From Minwuia sp. (lineage in GTDB: Bacteria; Pseudomonadota; Alphaproteobacteria; Minwuiales; Minwuiaceae): a stretch of 64,000 nucleotides of DNA. A program made the translations under genes and the position numbers. Shown piece by piece: positions 60,188-64,000 of the stretch. How positions within the stretch are numbered: position 1 is the stretch's first letter; every line of letters starts with the position of its first letter. Where the stretch lies: positions 1-64,000 of the forward strand of contig JARGPL010000040.1 of assembly GCA_029210175.1 (NCBI GenBank), given 5' to 3'. The notes under the pieces are model-generated. The model did not search any database and was not told the DNA's origin. It worked only from the letters and a program-made list of their open reading frames with translations.

Positions 60188-62559
60188 CAGCCTTCCTCCT
60201 TCGGCAGTCGCACCAGTCGGACACTGACTGTCGGGAAGCGGCCCAGCGTTGCTTCGTTGATGTCCATTTCGACGCTGTTGACGCAGCTGGCGAATCCGCT
60301 GCCCTCCGGCAGCAACTGCGTCGTTGCGAACGACAGCGACCCGAAGCCCGCAGCCATGTCCCAGCTACAGGCCAGGTCGAACGGGGACAGGTCACCGATC
60401 CCCGAAACGCTGGCCGTGACCCGGTGCGACACGCCCTGGCGATAGATTTCCGGGATGTCCAGACTGATGCGCGGCGTGATCGCCTGCACCCGACCCTGGT
60501 CGATGCGCGCGACCTCGGCCCCGTCATCCTGGACGATTGCCACATGCCTCGTCGCCACATTGGCCGCGAACTGACGGCTGGCGACCCAGCTTGCGCCATC
60601 CTTGCTGAAGCGTTCGTCGAAGCTGCCCTGACTGGTTTCGTATCGGGCGATGTAGCGGCTCATGTCCGCATCACCGTCGATCAGCAGACGCCACACGAAT
60701 CCGTTCGCTCCCAGATTGTCGATCACCAGCAACGCGTCGTTCAGGGTGAACACCGTCACGTCCCCCAGCAGGAACGGGACGTCGGGCGGCGGCGAGAAAT
60801 CTGTCGTCGAAGCCGCGCTCGACCGCAGGATCGGACGCAGCGCCGCCTGCGGCAGTTCTTCCTGCTGGCGGGCGCGCACGACCGCACCTCTTCGGCGGTC
60901 TGATTCCATCAGCAGGCCACCACCCTGTGACTGCTGAATGCCAAAGGCGGGAACGCCGGGTGTGGGGAAGGACCGCTGAGTGCCATCCCGGAACCGAAGA
61001 CTGACCTGGGCCTCGATCCCCTTCGCGCCTTCCACACGAAACAGGTCGAACGGACCCTGACGAAAACCACCCTCGGCACCTTCGCGCCGCCCGACCAGGG
61101 CGATCCCGGCAACGGGTGGCGGGCGGAAGCGGACGGTCTCCACCGTGCTGAACAGCACCTCACCCTGCCGCGTGATCACGACATTGATGACGACCGGGGT
61201 TCCGATGGCCCGCACAACCCGTTCTGTCGAAGGTCTGGCAACCGGCAGCAGCAATGGCTGCCCACCCGTCGGCACATCCAGTTCGCCCCGGTCATAGACC
61301 GCCTGCCCCGCCTCCGCCGTCCAGCTGACCTTCATGCCCGAGTTCGCAGGCAACGGACCGTCGATCAGCATCTCGACAACGAAGTCGTCATCGACAAACG
61401 GGCGGCGGTCTGGCAGACGCAAGGCCACACGATTGACGGTCAGTTCCAGCGTGTCCTTCAACGACCCGGCCGTGCTGCCCGCAGGCGCCACGACAAGTTC
61501 AGCCTGGCCCGGCAGCCCGGTACCCGAGACACGCAGCGATTTCCGTTGAAACCCGAGTGCCAGAGGTCCACCACGCAGATCAACCTGAACCGCGTCCATG
61601 TTCGGCAAGTTGAGCAGCCCTTCCCCATTCCCGGCCTGCACCCTGGCCAGCACTTCCAGACTGGTGCGCTGGTTGCGCGTTCCCGGACCTGTCAGCAGAT
61701 GGCGGCGCAGACGCTGCTGCGCGGTGCCGATCTGCATGCCGATCAGTCCGACAACTTCCAGTTCGCTTGCCGGACTGCCGCCACTGTATGTCGGTGTGAT
61801 GGGTTCGGAATCATCGACGAACACCTGACGACCGGTGCCATCACAATCCACGAAATCGAACCGCGCGCCGCTGCCCCCGATCGCCGGGAACGGAAAACGA
61901 CCCGCACTGCCCGGGACCACGTGATGGCGCTGCGCGTCAAAGCTGTAGCCACCGCTGACGCTCAGGCGGTTGCCGATCAGATTGGTGATGTCGACCTGGC
62001 GGCGCTGCAGGGGAACCGAGAACCGCTTCTTCTGGATCAGCGTTTCGATGGAATTGTTGCGCGTGTTACGCCGTGTCGTCTTCTGGCACTCCCCCTCGCC
62101 GACGACAAAGACGCTGGCCGTGACCCGGACCGGCAGGCCATCCGGCAGACCCAGCAGGTCTGCTGTCGCTGCATCCGCAGCTATCCTGGCGGGGAAGCGA
62201 TTGCCATGGCCATAGGTCACACGGACAGATCGCGGATCGATGTGTTCACCGGGCCGCAAGGTGTCGGAAGGTGTGACAGGGCTGAAGGCCGTCAGTTGCA
62301 GACGCGTCGGCTCCGGCAGGGCCAGCGCTTCCAGCCCGCCAGCACCGATCTCGCAGACCGTACCTTCCAGCTTTCCCGTCAGGCGGGCCGTGTCAGCCTT
62401 GTAGGTGGCCACATTTGCATCAACGAACGCCTGCAACAGGTCGCGGATTTTCGGAACCGGTGCCGCGAGATCATCGTTCTGGGCCATCGCGACCGGTGTC
62501 CACAGCGGAATGGCCAGCACGGCGGCGAGCAGCAGTCGTGCGCCGTTTACATTGCTCAT
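60187..62559 (-). CDS. Large exported beta-rich protein of the unknown operon
   Basis: This 790-residue protein has a signal peptide (LLAAVLAIPLWTPVAMA-QN). The rest appears to be a chain of beta-sandwich (Ig-like) segments, for example SLRVSGTGLPGQAELVVAP, VNVVITRQGEVLFSTVETVRF and ISLDIPEIYRQGVSHRVTASVSG. Scattered Cys pairs suit the periplasm. The second in-frame start (ATG 62559, GGAGG seven bases upstream) is preferred over GTG 62562. It overlaps the upstream stop as TGATG. I recognise no family. It may be a surface or periplasmic scaffold. Confidence 0.65.
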   Translation of the reverse strand: MSNVNGARLLLAAVLAIPLWTPVAMAQNDDLAAPVPKIRDLLQAFVDANVATYKADTARLTGKLEGTVCEIGAGGLEALALPEPTRLQLTAFSPVTPSDTLRPGEHIDPRSVRVTYGHGNRFPARIAADAATADLLGLPDGLPVRVTASVFVVGEGECQKTTRRNTRNNSIETLIQKKRFSVPLQRRQVDITNLIGNRLSVSGGYSFDAQRHHVVPGSAGRFPFPAIGGSGARFDFVDCDGTGRQVFVDDSEPITPTYSGGSPASELEVVGLIGMQIGTAQQRLRRHLLTGPGTRNQRTSLEVLARVQAGNGEGLLNLPNMDAVQVDLRGGPLALGFQRKSLRVSGTGLPGQAELVVAPAGSTAGSLKDTLELTVNRVALRLPDRRPFVDDDFVVEMLIDGPLPANSGMKVSWTAEAGQAVYDRGELDVPTGGQPLLLPVARPSTERVVRAIGTPVVINVVITRQGEVLFSTVETVRFRPPPVAGIALVGRREGAEGGFRQGPFDLFRVEGAKGIEAQVSLRFRDGTQRSFPTPGVPAFGIQQSQGGGLLMESDRRRGAVVRARQQEELPQAALRPILRSSAASTTDFSPPPDVPFLLGDVTVFTLNDALLVIDNLGANGFVWRLLIDGDADMSRYIARYETSQGSFDERFSKDGASWVASRQFAANVATRHVAIVQDDGAEVARIDQGRVQAITPRISLDIPEIYRQGVSHRVTASVSGIGDLSPFDLACSWDMAAGFGSLSFATTQLLPEGSGFASCVNSVEMDINEATLGRFPTVSVRLVRLPKEEG

Positions 62560-64000
62560 CACTTGCCCTCCGGAAAGCCGTCATCCGGCGCATCGTCGGC
62601 CACCCCGGATCGGATGATGTCCCTGTTCGCCTGACGCTCTGCCGCCGCCGCACCTGCCTGCTGCGCCAATCGGGTCCGGCGCTGTGCGTCGGTTTCATCC
62701 AGAAGGGTGCTCAACAGCGTGTCGGGAATGTCGGGTGCGGCCAGCTTCTCGCTCTTGCCGCCACCACCTCCGCCGCCGTTTCTGGCCGTGCTGCGCAGGC
62801 CATCGGGATCATCCCCCGACGTGCTGTTCGACAGTGTGTTGCCGGCACGCGTCGCGGCCTTGATCGCGTCCGCGCGCCGGGCCAGATCCTGCACGGTCCT
62901 TGCCTCATCGCGGATCAGCTTGGACGCGGCGATGATGGTCTCTGCTTGCCGCACCGCCGCTTCGTCGGCTGTTCCGCGCACCTGCGGTCTCGCTTCCTGC
63001 AGGATCCGGCTGTCGCGCGCCTCATCCAGCGTGCGGGCAACGTCATCGGCGTCGGCATCGAAGAAACTCCTGGGCTTGCCATCCTGCAGCGGACGGATAC
63101 CGTCGAAGGTCGCCCCCTTGGTACCTGCGGCCCTGAAGCCGGGTGTGTCGAGCTTCTGGAACAGGGCGAAGGGGGTGATGGCATCGGTGAATGTCGTGAT
63201 CTGTGCTGCAACAGGACAGCAGGGCAGTACCCCATCGATGATGATGCTCTGCAGCTTCCTGGCGCCCTCGACCGTACTGAGATCGAATTTTTCCCCGAAC
63301 AGGTCGATGATCTCTGCCGTGCCGCCCTCTTCGATCAGGGCGGGGTTGTTGCGGCGGTTCTGGATCACCTCATCCAGATTGATCACGCCGTCCCGGTCGA
63401 AGGCATTGACCTCCAGCCGGCCGCCATTGTCGAGTTGCAGGCCGATGTTGGGGGGCTTGAAGTCGATCAGGACATGGCGGTTTTCCACTGCCTTGTTGGC
63501 CGCCTCCACCGATGCCGCGAACTGTTCCTCCGACAGGCGGCCATCCTGGTTGTTCTTGGCGATGATCTCGACTTCCCTGGACCCGTCGATGCGCTCACTC
63601 TGCTTGATGGCGCGCCCCTGCTCATCGAAGATCACCAGTACCGGGTTGCCATCGGCATCCAGGACGGTGTCGCCAAACTGATCCTTGATCGGAATGTCAT
63701 CGGTCGTGCGGATACCCAGATCGCGCAGCCGCTTGCCCGCCTCGATATCGCGCAGCACGGCGCCATCGCCTTCTGTCTTGAACCGCTGCACCACGATGTC
63801 CGGCCGTTCCCCGTCGAAGACTTCCTTGATGCCACCGGTCCCCAGTTTCTGCCCCACGGGCACGACCGCCCCCTGCTCCCCGAAGACGGCCTGCTTCTGC
63901 TTGAAGGGCCGGTTGGCGTTGACCTGTCGGGTCTGGCGGTCGAGCAGGTTCTGAACGGACTGATCGATGATCTGCTGGCCGATGTTGGCGTCCTCTGCCC
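62559..64000 (-). CDS. Protein with protein-kinase-like core, 5' end beyond the window
   Basis: The frame is open to the window edge (at least 480 residues; the internal GTG at 63863 is not taken as the start). A region at about 63850-63380 resembles a kinase core. LGTGGIKEVF is a glycine-rich loop, and a helix before H-V-L-I-D-F-K-P-P-N resembles the HxDxKPxN catalytic loop. FDRDG sits where DFG is expected. The usual VAVK lysine is not obvious (IVVQRFK). The C-terminal half is helical with a poly-Gly linker and ends in Ala/Arg/Gln-rich coils. Its stop overlaps the next gene. It heads the visible operon. Confidence 0.6.
   Translation of the reverse strand, partial: AEDANIGQQIIDQSVQNLLDRQTRQVNANRPFKQKQAVFGEQGAVVPVGQKLGTGGIKEVFDGERPDIVVQRFKTEGDGAVLRDIEAGKRLRDLGIRTTDDIPIKDQFGDTVLDADGNPVLVIFDEQGRAIKQSERIDGSREVEIIAKNNQDGRLSEEQFAASVEAANKAVENRHVLIDFKPPNIGLQLDNGGRLEVNAFDRDGVINLDEVIQNRRNNPALIEEGGTAEIIDLFGEKFDLSTVEGARKLQSIIIDGVLPCCPVAAQITTFTDAITPFALFQKLDTPGFRAAGTKGATFDGIRPLQDGKPRSFFDADADDVARTLDEARDSRILQEARPQVRGTADEAAVRQAETIIAASKLIRDEARTVQDLARRADAIKAATRAGNTLSNSTSGDDPDGLRSTARNGGGGGGGKSEKLAAPDIPDTLLSTLLDETDAQRRTRLAQQAGAAAAERQANRDIIRSGVADDAPDDGFPEGK

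Noticed and set aside
1-64000. tRNA, rRNA, integrase, prophage and replication-origin features
   Set aside because: Apart from the IS630 end, no sequence resembling these was recognised; intergenic spaces are mostly too short. A tRNAscan or Infernal run would be needed for certainty.

Overview
The window is high-GC DNA with dense, tightly overlapping genes (ATGA, GTGA and TGATG stop/start overlaps are common). The gene families point to an alphaproteobacterium, probably of the Rhodospirillales or a neighbouring order. The evidence is the DUF2125 protein beside dapD, the cysE / cysteine desulfurase / ferredoxin set, DgcN-DgcA, PAS_5, an MlaA-like protein, and a complete urea transport plus urease locus. 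The genus cannot be told from the sequence alone. No tRNA, rRNA or CRISPR array was seen.

Left end (1-9.2 kb, almost all minus strand): the 3' end of an IS630-type transposase abuts a truncated L,D-transpeptidase gene. Then, reading leftwards along the minus strand from 9.2 kb, come a serine-protease-like protein that has lost its catalytic triad, a REC-like/degenerate-GGDEF/EAL protein, a Sel1-repeat protein, an MlaA-like protein without a lipobox, a gamma-carbonic-anhydrase-like protein, DgcN and DgcA (conversion of D-Glu to L-Glu through N-acetyl intermediates) and a PhyH dioxygenase.

9.2-18.3 kb: a DSD1-type PLP aldolase is coupled to a BKACE enzyme. These are followed by a small coiled-coil periplasmic protein, a PAS_5 protein, a cupin, an acyl-CoA dehydrogenase with Asp at the catalytic Glu position, a two-gene molybdenum hydroxylase (FAD subunit plus a fused 2Fe-2S/Moco subunit) and an alpha/beta hydrolase.

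18.4-29.7 kb: cysE, two tandem cysteine desulfurases and a ferredoxin form a sulfur / Fe-S block. Next come a GT4 and FkbM pair, then tyrosine catabolism (hppD-fahA) divergent from a MarR regulator with a perfect palindrome in the shared promoter. A trans-aconitate methyltransferase-like gene, a crotonase, a nucleotidyltransferase-fold protein and a CMD-family protein complete the block.

29.7-45.7 kb: an AT-rich leader precedes a 1303-residue RTX protein with an internal beta-sandwich-like insert. It is followed by dapD-DUF2125, a TRAP transporter (dctPQM), ppk2, an FAD monooxygenase with a VOC protein, a BCCP plus carboxyltransferase pair, and a cyclic-nucleotide-binding-like/EAL protein.

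45.7-56.7 kb (minus strand): an unbroken urtABCDE-ureDABCEFG cluster takes up and hydrolyses urea. A near-consensus sigma-54 promoter lies upstream of urtA.

56.7-64 kb (minus strand, running off the end): five overlapping genes encode a beta-barrel-like protein, three further exported proteins and, first in order of transcription, a protein whose motifs resemble a protein-kinase catalytic core. I do not recognise this operon as any known system. It is the best candidate here for something undescribed.
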